DNA of 64,000 bases from Gemmatimonadota bacterium (lineage in GTDB: Bacteria; Latescibacterota; UBA2968; UBA8231): the NCBI GenBank assembly GCA_018660835.1, contig JABJJN010000054.1, positions 162,877-226,876 on the forward strand, given 5' to 3'. This document shows positions 44,977-53,488 of this stretch, one piece after another. The notes beneath the pieces were generated by a model. That model saw only the letters and a list, made by a program, of their open reading frames with translations, did not search any database and was not told where the DNA came from. Made by a program: the position numbers and the translations under genes. Numbering within the stretch: the first letter of the stretch is position 1; every line of letters starts with the position of its first letter.

Positions 44977-46296
44977 ATGAAGAAGCTGATTTCTGTCGAT
45001 CACCTCCAAGCTGGCATGTTCCTCGAGGCCTCGGTTGTCGTCGAGGACCGTGACGGTGAGGAGACACGCTTCCTGGAACCGCTAAATGCCGTGAGCACAG
45101 GCTCCAGCGCAAAGCGGGCGCGATTGACGGGGAAGATGCACGAGAAGATCTCCAACAATGGAGGTCTGTTGGTGTCATCAGATGCCCTCGTCACACGATT
45201 GCGCGAAACAGGCCTGTCCATGGTAACCATCGACACGGACAAGGGCGCCGATTTGGCCGAAGGCGTCAAGCCTCTCACCGATCCATCCCGGCGACCGCCC
45301 CCCGATGGCCGTCTCGTCCACTTTGATGAAGAGATCGAGCGCGCCACAGAAATTCGCGCCGAGACGACGGAAACTCTCACCAGTGCGCTCGCAGACGTCG
45401 CCGAGGGAAAAGGTGTCGACACAGAGAAGGTGAATGCCGCCAGCGAAGTGATCACTGAATCGATCCTACGCAATGTAGACGCCATGTTGTCGCTGACACG
45501 CATAAAGAAGCATGATCCCTATACCGCACTGCACTGCATGAATGTGTGCACACTGGTCGTTGCCGTGGCGCAGGCGGATGGGGTGGACCCCGAATACCTG
45601 CCGACGATCACCGCCGCGACACTGCTGCACGATGTCGGCAAGACCCGCGTGCCACTTGAAGTCCTGAACAAACCGGGCCGTTTCGAGCCACATGAACTCG
45701 AGGTCATGCGCAAGCACGCCGTGTTCTCCGGTGATATCATGCGCGAAGAGGGTGGCTTTACGGAGGAGCAGGTCTTTATTGCCGAACAGCATCACGAAAT
45801 GCTTGATGGTAGTGGATATCCCTACGGACTGAAGGGCGATGAGATCCACCCATACGCGCGCATGACAGCCGTTGCCGATGTGTACGATGCACTCACGGCG
45901 AAACGCGTCTACAAGCCAGCGATGCCCATGCACATGGCTTTGATGGCTTTGCACAAGAATCGCGGCACTGAGTTCGACGAACATTTTGTCGATCTCTTTG
46001 TGCGATCTCTTGGTGTCTACCCAGTCGGCAGCCTTGTGGAGCTCAACAACAAGGAAGTTGCCGTCGTCTACGAACCAAATCCGGACAATGTGCGCAAGCC
46101 AACGATCGCCATCATCACCACGTCCAATGGGCGCCCGCGCCCGGCACCCTTCATTGTGAACCTCGCCAAGCGATCAGAAGCCGAAGGACGTGAAGTCGGC
46201 AAGGTTGTCGACCCGGAAACAGCTGGTGTCGATCCGGAGGAAGTCATTGAGGCAGCCAAGACCCGTGGCGAGCGCACGGAAAGGCTGCGGCGGTGA
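44977..46296 (+). CDS. HD-GYP domain protein (probable cyclic-di-GMP phosphodiesterase)
   Basis: The 439-residue protein starts with a DUF3391-like N-terminal region (MKKLISVDHLQAGMFLEA), then has a central HD-GYP domain: LLHDVGKTRVP, MRKHAVFSGDIM, AEQHHEMLDGSGYPYGLKG (the HHExxDGxGYP signature) and IHPYARMTAVADVYDAL. HD-GYP proteins hydrolyse cyclic-di-GMP to pGpG or GMP. A beta-rich segment follows (VGSLVELNNKEVAVVYEPN), then a charged tail. No membrane segment is visible. A pair of interlocked inverted repeats lies just upstream. The dehydrogenase gene starts 17 bp after the stop. Confidence 0.94.
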   Translation: MKKLISVDHLQAGMFLEASVVVEDRDGEETRFLEPLNAVSTGSSAKRARLTGKMHEKISNNGGLLVSSDALVTRLRETGLSMVTIDTDKGADLAEGVKPLTDPSRRPPPDGRLVHFDEEIERATEIRAETTETLTSALADVAEGKGVDTEKVNAASEVITESILRNVDAMLSLTRIKKHDPYTALHCMNVCTLVVAVAQADGVDPEYLPTITAATLLHDVGKTRVPLEVLNKPGRFEPHELEVMRKHAVFSGDIMREEGGFTEEQVFIAEQHHEMLDGSGYPYGLKGDEIHPYARMTAVADVYDALTAKRVYKPAMPMHMALMALHKNRGTEFDEHFVDLFVRSLGVYPVGSLVELNNKEVAVVYEPNPDNVRKPTIAIITTSNGRPRPAPFIVNLAKRSEAEGREVGKVVDPETAGVDPEEVIEAAKTRGERTERLRR

Positions 46297-46312
46297 GAGC
46301 GAGGTTACGGCG

Positions 46313-47287
46313 GTGAAAGCCGCCACTCTGCGTGCACCGCGTCAATGGGAGTTCGTCGATGTTGAGACGCCGGAGCCCGGTGCCAACCAAATGCGTGTCC
46401 GCCTGCAGCAAGTGGCCCTGTGTGGCAGTGACATGCCGGACTATCACGGTGTTGCGCCTTCCTATCCCGTAGCGCCCGGTGGTAGTGGTCATGAAGGAAT
46501 CGGACTTGTCGAGGCTTGTCCGTCTGGCAAATACGCCGAGGGCGAGCGAGTTCTGCTGTGGGGATTCGATCGCGACAATGGTCTGTTCCAGGAAGCGGTA
46601 CTTACCCACGACGAAGGGCTCCTGCGTCTGCCTGTGGAAGAGACGCCTGAAAAGGTGTTGATGTCGCAGTTGCTGGGCACCGTGATCCGACCTTTCCGAA
46701 AAATCCCGCAGATCATCAATCAGCATGTCGTCGTCCTGGGGCAGGGGCCCACGGGGCAATTGTTCGATTCAACTCTGCGAAATCTTGGCGCGCGTTCGAT
46801 CATCGCTGTCGATCCACTTGATTACCGACTCGATGTTGCAAGACGCAGTGGTGCTACGCATACACTGAATCCACTCAGAGACGACATCGAGTCCGGTGTA
46901 CGTGAGATCACACAGGGCGCCATGGCAGATATTGTCGTGGAAGCCGTTGGCGATGCCGACACGTATCGGCTTGCCGCCGATCTGACACGCCGCAATGGCA
47001 CGGTGATCGGATTTGGTGTGCCGGACAAGGCCGGGCATGAGGGCGAAATTCAGTTGCCCCTGCTGCATATGCAGCGGCGCGAGATCCGTCTGGTGATGAC
47101 GGTCAATGCCGGTGACAACCCCTACGACGACTATGCGACGGCCCTGGACTGGATCTGCCAGGGGCGAATCGATGTGGAACATCTCATCACACACATTCTC
47201 CCCTTCGATCAGATTCAGCCGGCCTTTGAACTGTTTGCCAATCGCCCGGTCGACGAGCGTCCCGTCAAAGTCGTTCTCCAATACTGA
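46313..47287 (+). CDS. zinc-type medium-chain dehydrogenase
   Basis: From GTG 46313 (GAGG upstream) the 324-residue protein has the MDR architecture: catalytic zinc Cys in VALCGSDMPDYHG, GSGHEGIGLVEACPSGKYAE, and the Rossmann motif VVLGQGPTGQLFDSTLR. The C-rich structural zinc lobe of classical alcohol dehydrogenases is not seen. It probably oxidises an alcohol or polyol with NAD(P). The track of in-frame codons upstream belongs to the overlapping end of the HD-GYP gene. The futalosine hydrolase gene is 26 bp downstream. Confidence 0.88.
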   Translation: MKAATLRAPRQWEFVDVETPEPGANQMRVRLQQVALCGSDMPDYHGVAPSYPVAPGGSGHEGIGLVEACPSGKYAEGERVLLWGFDRDNGLFQEAVLTHDEGLLRLPVEETPEKVLMSQLLGTVIRPFRKIPQIINQHVVVLGQGPTGQLFDSTLRNLGARSIIAVDPLDYRLDVARRSGATHTLNPLRDDIESGVREITQGAMADIVVEAVGDADTYRLAADLTRRNGTVIGFGVPDKAGHEGEIQLPLLHMQRREIRLVMTVNAGDNPYDDYATALDWICQGRIDVEHLITHILPFDQIQPAFELFANRPVDERPVKVVLQY

Positions 47288-47313
47288 AACAGTAGAAATC
47301 GCCCGAGGCCAAT

Positions 47314-48054
47314 GTGTCGATTCTTCTGCTCACCGCGACGGCGATGGAGGGAGACCGCCTCGCTGCAGCTTTTGAAGAAGCGATCGAGCAGACCATCGCT
47401 GGCCGTCGCTGGCTCTCAGGTGCTCTGCACGGTGCGGACACTCTTCTTGTGGAGGGTGGACTCGGTGCCGTCAATACGGCCCACGCCCTGACTCGTGCCC
47501 TGGAGTTGTCGCAACCCGATTTGGTCCTGCAGATTGGCGTCGGCGGGGCATACGATGCGTCTGGCCTGGCGATCGGTGACATTGCCCTGTCAAAAAATGA
47601 CAGTTTCGCCGATCTGGGTGTGATGACACCATCCGGATGGCAGGGCGCTGAAGCGATCGGCATTCCTGTTCTCTCGCGTGAAGTTGATTACTACAACACA
47701 TACCCCTGTGATGCGCCAAGGACACAGCATGCCCACACGCTGCTCTCGTCGCATCTTCAGGTGGGTGTGTCTGTGGGGCCCTTTGCTACCGTACAAGAGG
47801 TCAGTGGGACGGCAGCCTTGGGAGAGGAGCGGAGGCGGCGAATTCCCGGTGCGATCTGTGAGAGCATGGAGGGTGCCGCAGCGGCGCAACTATGTGCACT
47901 CTATCAGGTCGATTTTTTGCAGTTGCGTGCCATCAGCAATGCCGTGGAGGATCGTGATCGCTCGCGCTGGAATCTACCCCTCGCCTGCGAGCGTGCGCAG
48001 AGTGCAGCTATGCTGCTACTGGCTGAATGGGGCCAGAAAGGTGATCAGAAGTGA
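47314..48054 (+). CDS. mqnB: futalosine hydrolase
   Basis: The 246-residue nucleosidase has the MTAN/PNP-type fold: TATAMEGDRL, VEGGLGAVNTAHAL, LQIGVGGAYDASGLAIGDI, and CESMEGAAAAQLC, where the Glu binds the ribose hydroxyls. MqnB cleaves futalosine (or the related aminofutalosine-derived intermediate) in the alternative menaquinone pathway. GTG 47314 has GAGG five bases upstream. The stop overlaps the start of mqnD (GTGA, 48051-48054), so the assignment rests on both sequence and neighbour. Confidence 0.93.
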   Translation: MSILLLTATAMEGDRLAAAFEEAIEQTIAGRRWLSGALHGADTLLVEGGLGAVNTAHALTRALELSQPDLVLQIGVGGAYDASGLAIGDIALSKNDSFADLGVMTPSGWQGAEAIGIPVLSREVDYYNTYPCDAPRTQHAHTLLSSHLQVGVSVGPFATVQEVSGTAALGEERRRRIPGAICESMEGAAAAQLCALYQVDFLQLRAISNAVEDRDRSRWNLPLACERAQSAAMLLLAEWGQKGDQK

Positions 48055-48887
48055 GTGATACCTTGAGCCTCGGTTATTCTCCGTGTCCGAATGACACCTT
48101 TGTGTTCTACGGCCTTGTACATGGGTGTTTGCCTGGGGCGCCGGTTGTAACAGAAGTGCTCGAAGACATAGAAACCCTCAATGGCATGGCGACACGAGAG
48201 GAACTCGATATCGTCAAGGTGTCCTTCCATGCGCTGGGTCACTTTCGTCAGTCTTATTGCCTATTGCGATCTGGTGGGGCCCTCGGACGAGGCTGCGGGC
48301 CGCTGGTCGTGGCTGGGCGACCCATGGATGCCGACGAGCTTCAACGTGCTCGTATCGCAATCCCAGGCCGCATGACAACGGCAGCCTTGCTCGTGCGGCT
48401 CTTTGCGCCGGAATTGACCCACGTTGTCGAGATGCCCTTCCATCAGATCATGGACGCCGTGCAGTCCGGGCAGGTCGATGCGGGTGTCATCATCCATGAG
48501 AGTCGTTTCACATATCAGCAACACGGTTTGCATCAGATCGTCGATCTGGGTCAGTGGTGGGAATCGACGACGGGACATCCAATCCCGCTCGGAGGGATCG
48601 CCGCACGGCGTTCCCTGGGACAGGTCCGGTTGCGACAGATCGAAACCGCGTTGCGCGACAGTGTCGAGTTTGCTCACGCACATCCCGAGGTGGTTCGCGA
48701 CTATGTCGCCGCGAATGCGCAGGAAATGGAACGCGAGGTGATGGATGCACACATCGCTCTCTATGTCAATCAATACACCAGAGACTACGGCCATCAAGGC
48801 GAAGCGGCGATCGATGACCTGTTAGCACGGGCTGCGGACGCGGGCATCGTGCCGCATATCAACGACTCCCTCTTCGTGCACGGCTGA
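48051..48887 (+). CDS. mqnD: 1,4-dihydroxy-6-naphthoate synthase
   Basis: The 278-residue protein opens with LGYSPCPNDTFVFYGL, the MqnD signature, and has DIVKVSFHALGHF, RIAIPGRMTTAALLVRLF, QVDAGVIIHESRFTY and IPLGGIAARRSLG. It converts cyclic dehypoxanthine futalosine to dihydroxynaphthoate. It overlaps mqnB by 4 bp. The remaining menaquinone genes (mqnA, mqnC, mqnP and others) are not in the window. Confidence 0.95.
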   Translation: MSDTLSLGYSPCPNDTFVFYGLVHGCLPGAPVVTEVLEDIETLNGMATREELDIVKVSFHALGHFRQSYCLLRSGGALGRGCGPLVVAGRPMDADELQRARIAIPGRMTTAALLVRLFAPELTHVVEMPFHQIMDAVQSGQVDAGVIIHESRFTYQQHGLHQIVDLGQWWESTTGHPIPLGGIAARRSLGQVRLRQIETALRDSVEFAHAHPEVVRDYVAANAQEMEREVMDAHIALYVNQYTRDYGHQGEAAIDDLLARAADAGIVPHINDSLFVHG

Positions 48888-48921
48888 CGAGTCTGCATCG
48901 ATGAACGAAAGGACAAGAATC

Positions 48922-49953
48922 ATGCGTTTAATCCAGTTTCTCGATACGAGCGTGCCTTCACCACAGCACCTGGGGTTGGTGGAGGGCGATGAGGTTGTCG
49001 ATCTGACTGCAGGTGACGGCCCCGCCTCCATCTTCGAACTTTACTATGACAGAGGGGGAGATCGCGATGGGATCGACGCCGCCGTGCAGTCCGCAAGGCG
49101 TGCCGCCGACAGCAATCGCCGCTTGTCCCTGGCTGATCTTACGCAAGCGACCTCGGCAAGCTCTCTAAGACTTGATAAGCCCGTGTCTGGCCCTCGGGGC
49201 AAGCCGTACGCGATGCGCGTGTGGTTGGCGGGGGTGACGCATGAGGATAGCGCCAAGCTGCGTGAGATCGAGGCGCAACAGGCGACGGGAGATGCCGTCA
49301 ATGTCTATGACCAGAAATACCGTGAGTGTGCCGCCGGTGGCCGGCCTGAACTGTTCTCGAAGGGTGAGCCCGATACGGTGGTCGGCCACAATGGAGCCAT
49401 CACCCGCCCAGCGGACACAGAGCGACTCGTACCGGAGACAGAATTGATCAGTGTCTACGGGTTGAATGCGAAAGGCCAGGTCGAACGCCTGGGCTATACA
49501 GGTGGCAACGACGCTACCGACAATGGCATCGAAGCGACGAATCCACTCAATCTTCCGCAAGCCAAGAACTGGGCAGGAGGCTGCGCCAGCATGGGGCCCT
49601 CACTCGTGCTGGCCTCGGCCTATGACGACAGCCAGGTCACGGTTTCCTGCGAAGTATTGCGAGATGGGGAGCGCGTCGGCTTCAAGGAAGGCAAGACAGG
49701 ACAGGCGAATTTGAACATGCCCGATGGCTTGCTGCACATGGAACGCATGCTCTTCCGGCGACTACCTCTCGAGCCGCGGCAATTGCAGGTCCTGTATTGG
49801 GGCACACCGATCGTCTTCGCTGAAAGCGATCTGGCAGCTGGACTGCAGGTTGGCGATCTGGTGCGGATGACATTCTCAGGGGGAATCGGAACCCTCGACA
49901 ACCACATCGTGCCACTTCCTGAGACGCAGCAACTGGCCTTGCTCGAGAGCTGA
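48922..49953 (+). CDS. fumarylacetoacetate hydrolase family protein
   Basis: The 343-residue protein, from ATG 48922 (AAAGGA upstream), has the FAH-type fold: LIQFLDTSVPSPQHLGLVEG, AVNVYDQKYRECAAGGRPE, ELFSKGEPDTVVGHNGAITR, PETELISVYGLNAKGQV, GGNDATDNGIEATNPLNLPQ and NMPDGLLHMERMLFRR. FAH enzymes hydrolyse or decarboxylate beta-keto acids, including sugar-acid intermediates such as 2-keto-3-deoxy compounds. It sits 34 bp after mqnD but is not part of menaquinone synthesis by sequence. Confidence 0.9.
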   Translation: MRLIQFLDTSVPSPQHLGLVEGDEVVDLTAGDGPASIFELYYDRGGDRDGIDAAVQSARRAADSNRRLSLADLTQATSASSLRLDKPVSGPRGKPYAMRVWLAGVTHEDSAKLREIEAQQATGDAVNVYDQKYRECAAGGRPELFSKGEPDTVVGHNGAITRPADTERLVPETELISVYGLNAKGQVERLGYTGGNDATDNGIEATNPLNLPQAKNWAGGCASMGPSLVLASAYDDSQVTVSCEVLRDGERVGFKEGKTGQANLNMPDGLLHMERMLFRRLPLEPRQLQVLYWGTPIVFAESDLAAGLQVGDLVRMTFSGGIGTLDNHIVPLPETQQLALLES

Positions 49954-49982
49954 ATTTCCGACTCGAGCCCGAACGAACCGAC

Positions 49983-50969
49983 TCAGATCGCCGAGATTTC
50001 CTGCAGATAGGAGATACTCGATTCGAACTGCTGCATCTCGTATTGGGCACGAGTCGTTTCGTCAGCATCCATCTCGTGCGGAGTGCGCCAGTCGACATTC
50101 GGCGTATTCGCTCGATGCAGATCACCCAGTGCGTCGAGCGCGTCCGGTACGAAGGGACGCGCCGGATACGTTGACCACCAGTCGGGCTCGAAGAGTCTGA
50201 TGTGCCGAGCCTGCGTTGCTCCTAATTCAATACACCCTTCCACTTGCGGCGCATGTTCGGAGAATAGTTCGAGTATCTCGGGCCAATTGACGACGCCGTC
50301 ACCTAGAGCGCAGCGCTTCAGACGGAAGCCCGCATCACTACCGTGTACGGTGTAGTCTTTCAGATGCACATGTTTGAGAATAGGCAAGACGCGACGTGCG
50401 AAGGCGAGCGGTGTCTCTCCCACGGCGTAGGCATTGCCGACGTCCATCGTGACACCAAGACGCGGCGACCCGACCTGTTCGCATAGCCAGACGAGCTCGT
50501 GTGAACAGATGTCCTGATGGTTCTCAATACCCACGTCGATGCCAGTGGCCTCTGCCTCCTGCATCACGGATGTCAGTGGTGCGACCAGGCCCTGCAGGTG
50601 AGCTCGCCAGCCGTCGGCACCGAGGCTGCGTCGGTCTCCCTCAAGGAGGCCGCTGATCGTTGTACGCACGATCTTTGAGCCCAGGTTGCCGGCAATGCCG
50701 ATGGCGTCGCGCAATGGCTGGATGTTCTGAGCGTAGTCGTGGCCCCCGGTATCGACGAAGACGCCGAGGTGGGTATCAGCAAGGCGCTGCCTGAAATCGC
50801 CAAGACTTGCCTTGTCCTGTGGATCCCACCAGCCACTGGCTCCCTCGATCGAGTGCAATCCATGTCGGATCGCCAGGTCGACCAGACCCGCAGGAGTATG
50901 GGGATCCTCTGCTGCTCCGACTTGACCATGGACCCCGGTAAAACTCCAGGCACAGACGCCAATCTTCAT
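49983..50969 (-). CDS. TIM-barrel sugar phosphate isomerase/epimerase
   Basis: The 328-residue protein is another member of the xylose-isomerase-like TIM-barrel group: KIGVCAWSFTGVHGQVG, LVDLAIRHGLHSIEGASGW, GIDVGIENHQDICSHE (metal Glu), LGVTMDVGNAYAVGETPLA, LKHVHLKDYTVHGSD and VEGCIELGATQARH (second Glu). It is the last gene of a leftward group and starts nine bases after the hisS stop. Three such isomerases in one window suggest dense sugar-acid metabolism. The specific substrate cannot be inferred. Confidence 0.9.
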   Translation of the reverse strand: MKIGVCAWSFTGVHGQVGAAEDPHTPAGLVDLAIRHGLHSIEGASGWWDPQDKASLGDFRQRLADTHLGVFVDTGGHDYAQNIQPLRDAIGIAGNLGSKIVRTTISGLLEGDRRSLGADGWRAHLQGLVAPLTSVMQEAEATGIDVGIENHQDICSHELVWLCEQVGSPRLGVTMDVGNAYAVGETPLAFARRVLPILKHVHLKDYTVHGSDAGFRLKRCALGDGVVNWPEILELFSEHAPQVEGCIELGATQARHIRLFEPDWWSTYPARPFVPDALDALGDLHRANTPNVDWRTPHEMDADETTRAQYEMQQFESSISYLQEISAI

Positions 50970-50978
50970 GTTCGGGCC

Positions 50979-52244
50979 CTATAGATCCGCTGGAGACACT
51001 TCAGTCTCTTTGCCACTGGCTAGATCCCTCACTTTCACGACACCCTTGGCCCACTCATCGGGTGCCAGCAGCACGATGCGACTGGCACCAACATTGTCCG
51101 CGTGGCGGAAGGCCCATTTCATTCGCTTGCCATCCTCCAGCACCAGATCAACACTACGCCCAGCATTGCGAAGGCGATTGGCGACATCCTGAGCGGGTCC
51201 CCGAAGAGATGCCTCAAAGGCGAACACGACATCGTCTATTCCACGAGGGAGGGTGGGGAGCAGGTCGAGATCCTTGAGAATTTCGAGGATCACCGGATCA
51301 CCGAAGCCGAATCCACAGGCGGGAAGGTCCTTGCCTCCGAAGGTCGACAGCAGGCGATCGTAGCGACCACCGCCGCAAATTGCACGATGTAAGTCGCCAG
51401 TGATCGCCTTGGCTTCGAAGACGATGCCCGTGTAGTAGGCGAGGCCACGAACCAGGCTCGCATCAAACTGCAACCACTCGGCAATACCGTACTGAGACGC
51501 CAGATCGAGCAATCGTCCGATCTCATCCAGGCCATTGTCGCCTTCACCTGCCAGCTTCGCCGCGTCCTCAAGTGTGTTACATGAGGCGACTTCGAGGACG
51601 CTGTCGATGGCGGCGGCGTCGACACCCAATTCGGCCAACTCTGCCTCTACTGCGTCGCGCGACACTTTCTCGAGTTTGTCGACCAGAACACAAACGGGGG
51701 CAAGCAGATCATCGCCGATTCCTGCAGCAGCGAGCACTGCCTGCAGCAGACGTCGATTCGAGATGCGAATCTGAATATTGTCCTGGGTGAGCCCGACGCC
51801 GCGGAAGAATGTAACCAGGGCGGCGAGTAGTTCTGCCTCGGCCGTGACATCATCCACACCAATGATGTCCATGTTCCATTGGTAGTGTTCGCGGGTACGG
51901 CCGCGGGTCATCCGCTCATAGCGCCAGCATTGGGGCAGGCTGAACCACTTCACAGGAAGGGGCAGAGAGCCGGCGCGCTGCAAGATCATGCGTGCCAGAG
52001 AAGGTGTCATCTCAGGTCGCAGCGCCAGCTCCCGTCCAGACTTGTCCTGGAAGACATAGAGCTGATCGACAATCTCTTCACCCGCCTTGCGCACATACAG
52101 ATCGGCAGATTCAACGACGGGTGCATCATACTCCTCGAAGCCGAAGAGGCGGCCTACCTGGCGAAAGTGACCAAACAGCCAGGCGCGCAGGCGCAGATCT
52201 TCGGGGAAGACGTCTCGTGTACCACGTGGGGGCGACAGATTCAT
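50979..52244 (-). CDS. hisS: histidyl-tRNA synthetase
   Basis: The 421-residue class II synthetase has the three motifs: DAPVVESADLYVRKAGEE (motif 1 region), QCWRYERMTRGRTREHYQW (motif 2) and GFGFGDPVI (motif 3). It also has the histidine-binding signatures LVRGLAYYTGIVFE and AICGGGRYDRLL. The C-terminal anticodon-binding domain follows (DDVVFAFEASLRGPAQDVAN). RYERMTRGR-type motif 2 is closer to archaeal/eukaryotic-like HisRS than to the E. coli type. The ATG at 52244 lacks an obvious SD site. A TIM-barrel isomerase gene is nine bases downstream; four tandem 21-bp repeats lie just upstream. Confidence 0.96.
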   Translation of the reverse strand: MNLSPPRGTRDVFPEDLRLRAWLFGHFRQVGRLFGFEEYDAPVVESADLYVRKAGEEIVDQLYVFQDKSGRELALRPEMTPSLARMILQRAGSLPLPVKWFSLPQCWRYERMTRGRTREHYQWNMDIIGVDDVTAEAELLAALVTFFRGVGLTQDNIQIRISNRRLLQAVLAAAGIGDDLLAPVCVLVDKLEKVSRDAVEAELAELGVDAAAIDSVLEVASCNTLEDAAKLAGEGDNGLDEIGRLLDLASQYGIAEWLQFDASLVRGLAYYTGIVFEAKAITGDLHRAICGGGRYDRLLSTFGGKDLPACGFGFGDPVILEILKDLDLLPTLPRGIDDVVFAFEASLRGPAQDVANRLRNAGRSVDLVLEDGKRMKWAFRHADNVGASRIVLLAPDEWAKGVVKVRDLASGKETEVSPADL

Positions 52245-52269
52245 AGTTAGATAGGGTCGGCTGCCCCTG

Positions 52270-52352
52270 CGATCATCGCAAGGGCTTTTCGCGATCCCGC
52301 AAGGGCTTTTCGCGATCTCGCAAGGGCATTTCGTGATCTCGCAACGGGCTTA
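52270..52352. repeat. four tandem copies of a 19-22-bp repeat
   Basis: The units read CGATC-(AT/C/T)-CGCAAGGGCTTTTCG with few differences; the first is 22 bp, the next two 21 bp, and the last a degenerate copy ending at the following gene. They fill the gap between hisS and the GalD-like gene and touch its stop codon at 52355. There are no distinct spacers, so this is not a CRISPR array. Confidence 0.9.
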
Positions 52353-52354
52353 CC

Positions 52355-53488
52355 CTACCAATTGGTGAGGGAACCGTCTGATCTATGTAAACGGGGCCCC
52401 GATGCAGGCTCATAGGGATAGTTGGAAACTGCCGCCTCGTTGAACTCGACACCGAGTCCCGGCATGTCGGTTGGTAGCAGGTGGCCCGCTTCGTAGGGAA
52501 CCTGAACCGGGAACAGATCGGCGAGAAAATCCGTCCTTCCGTGCCACATCTCTTGAACGCCGAAGTTGTCAGTCGCCAGGTCCAACTGCACGCAAGCGGC
52601 GGCCGATACCGGGCCCAGAGGATTGTGGGGCGCAATCTTGATGTAGTGGGTCTCGCACCAGCCTGCGATTTTGCGGGCCTCTGTGAGGCCACCCACGATA
52701 CACAGGTCCAAACGCGCGTAGTCGAGTAGCTCTTCTTCGATGAGCTGACGGAATTCCCACTTTGTGGCAAAGTGCTCGCCAATGGCCAGGGGACATGCAA
52801 CATGCTGACGTACAAGTCGGTACGATTGCGGGTTCTCGCAGCGAAGAGGGTCCTCGATGAAGAATGGATCGTAAGGCTCCAACTGGCGTCCGAGCCGAAT
52901 GGTATCCGGTGGATCCAACCGCGTATGGACATCGGTGCAGATTTCAATCTCGGCACCGACCGCTTCTCTTACGGCAGCGAAGTGAGCGACGGCATCGCGT
53001 ACGGCGGCGCTGCCATCAAGAATCCCATCTCGATCCGGAATCGACAGACGCAGAAATTTCCATCCCTCGGCGACCAGATCGAGGCCCTTCTGTGCAGTCT
53101 CTTCCGGTGTCGCGCCGCCAATACCCGTATAACATGGCACACGATCGCGCAGTCGACCGCCAAGAAGCATATGAACAGGCTGCTTCAGTGCCTTGCCCTT
53201 GATGTCCCACAAGGCAATATCGACGGCACTGATCGCCGCCGTGTTGATCCGTCCACCCGGGAAGAAATCACCGCGCAGCATCAGTTGCCACAGATACTCG
53301 ATATTGAGTGGGTCGGCTCCGATCAGGTGGGGTTTCAGGTGCTCAATTGCTCCAATACCGGCCTTTTCGCGCCAGCTGATGCCAAATTCCCCCATACCGT
53401 ACACGCCTGCATCGGTCTCCACTTTCACAAACAGATAGTTCTTTGAGCCTGCAAAAATGGGAAAGCACTTCACATCAGTGATCTTCAT
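52355..53488 (-). CDS. enolase-superfamily dehydratase (galactonate-dehydratase-like)
   Basis: The 377-residue enzyme follows the GalD/mannonate dehydratase pattern: AISAVDIALWDIKGKAL, metal Asp with nearby His in EICTDVHTRLDP, Glu in PFFIEDPL, Glu in LAIGEHF and the catalytic His in KIAPHNPLGPVSA. It likely dehydrates a sugar acid to a 2-keto-3-deoxy acid; which one is not decided. AGGAGATCAG precedes the ATG, which overlaps the UbiA stop (ATGA, 53485-53488). This is a different subgroup from the enzyme at 43653. Confidence 0.92.
   Translation of the reverse strand: MKITDVKCFPIFAGSKNYLFVKVETDAGVYGMGEFGISWREKAGIGAIEHLKPHLIGADPLNIEYLWQLMLRGDFFPGGRINTAAISAVDIALWDIKGKALKQPVHMLLGGRLRDRVPCYTGIGGATPEETAQKGLDLVAEGWKFLRLSIPDRDGILDGSAAVRDAVAHFAAVREAVGAEIEICTDVHTRLDPPDTIRLGRQLEPYDPFFIEDPLRCENPQSYRLVRQHVACPLAIGEHFATKWEFRQLIEEELLDYARLDLCIVGGLTEARKIAGWCETHYIKIAPHNPLGPVSAAACVQLDLATDNFGVQEMWHGRTDFLADLFPVQVPYEAGHLLPTDMPGLGVEFNEAAVSNYPYEPASGPRLHRSDGSLTNW

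Noticed and set aside
52270..52352. CRISPR array
   Set aside because: Units are contiguous with no distinct spacers and no cas genes nearby.
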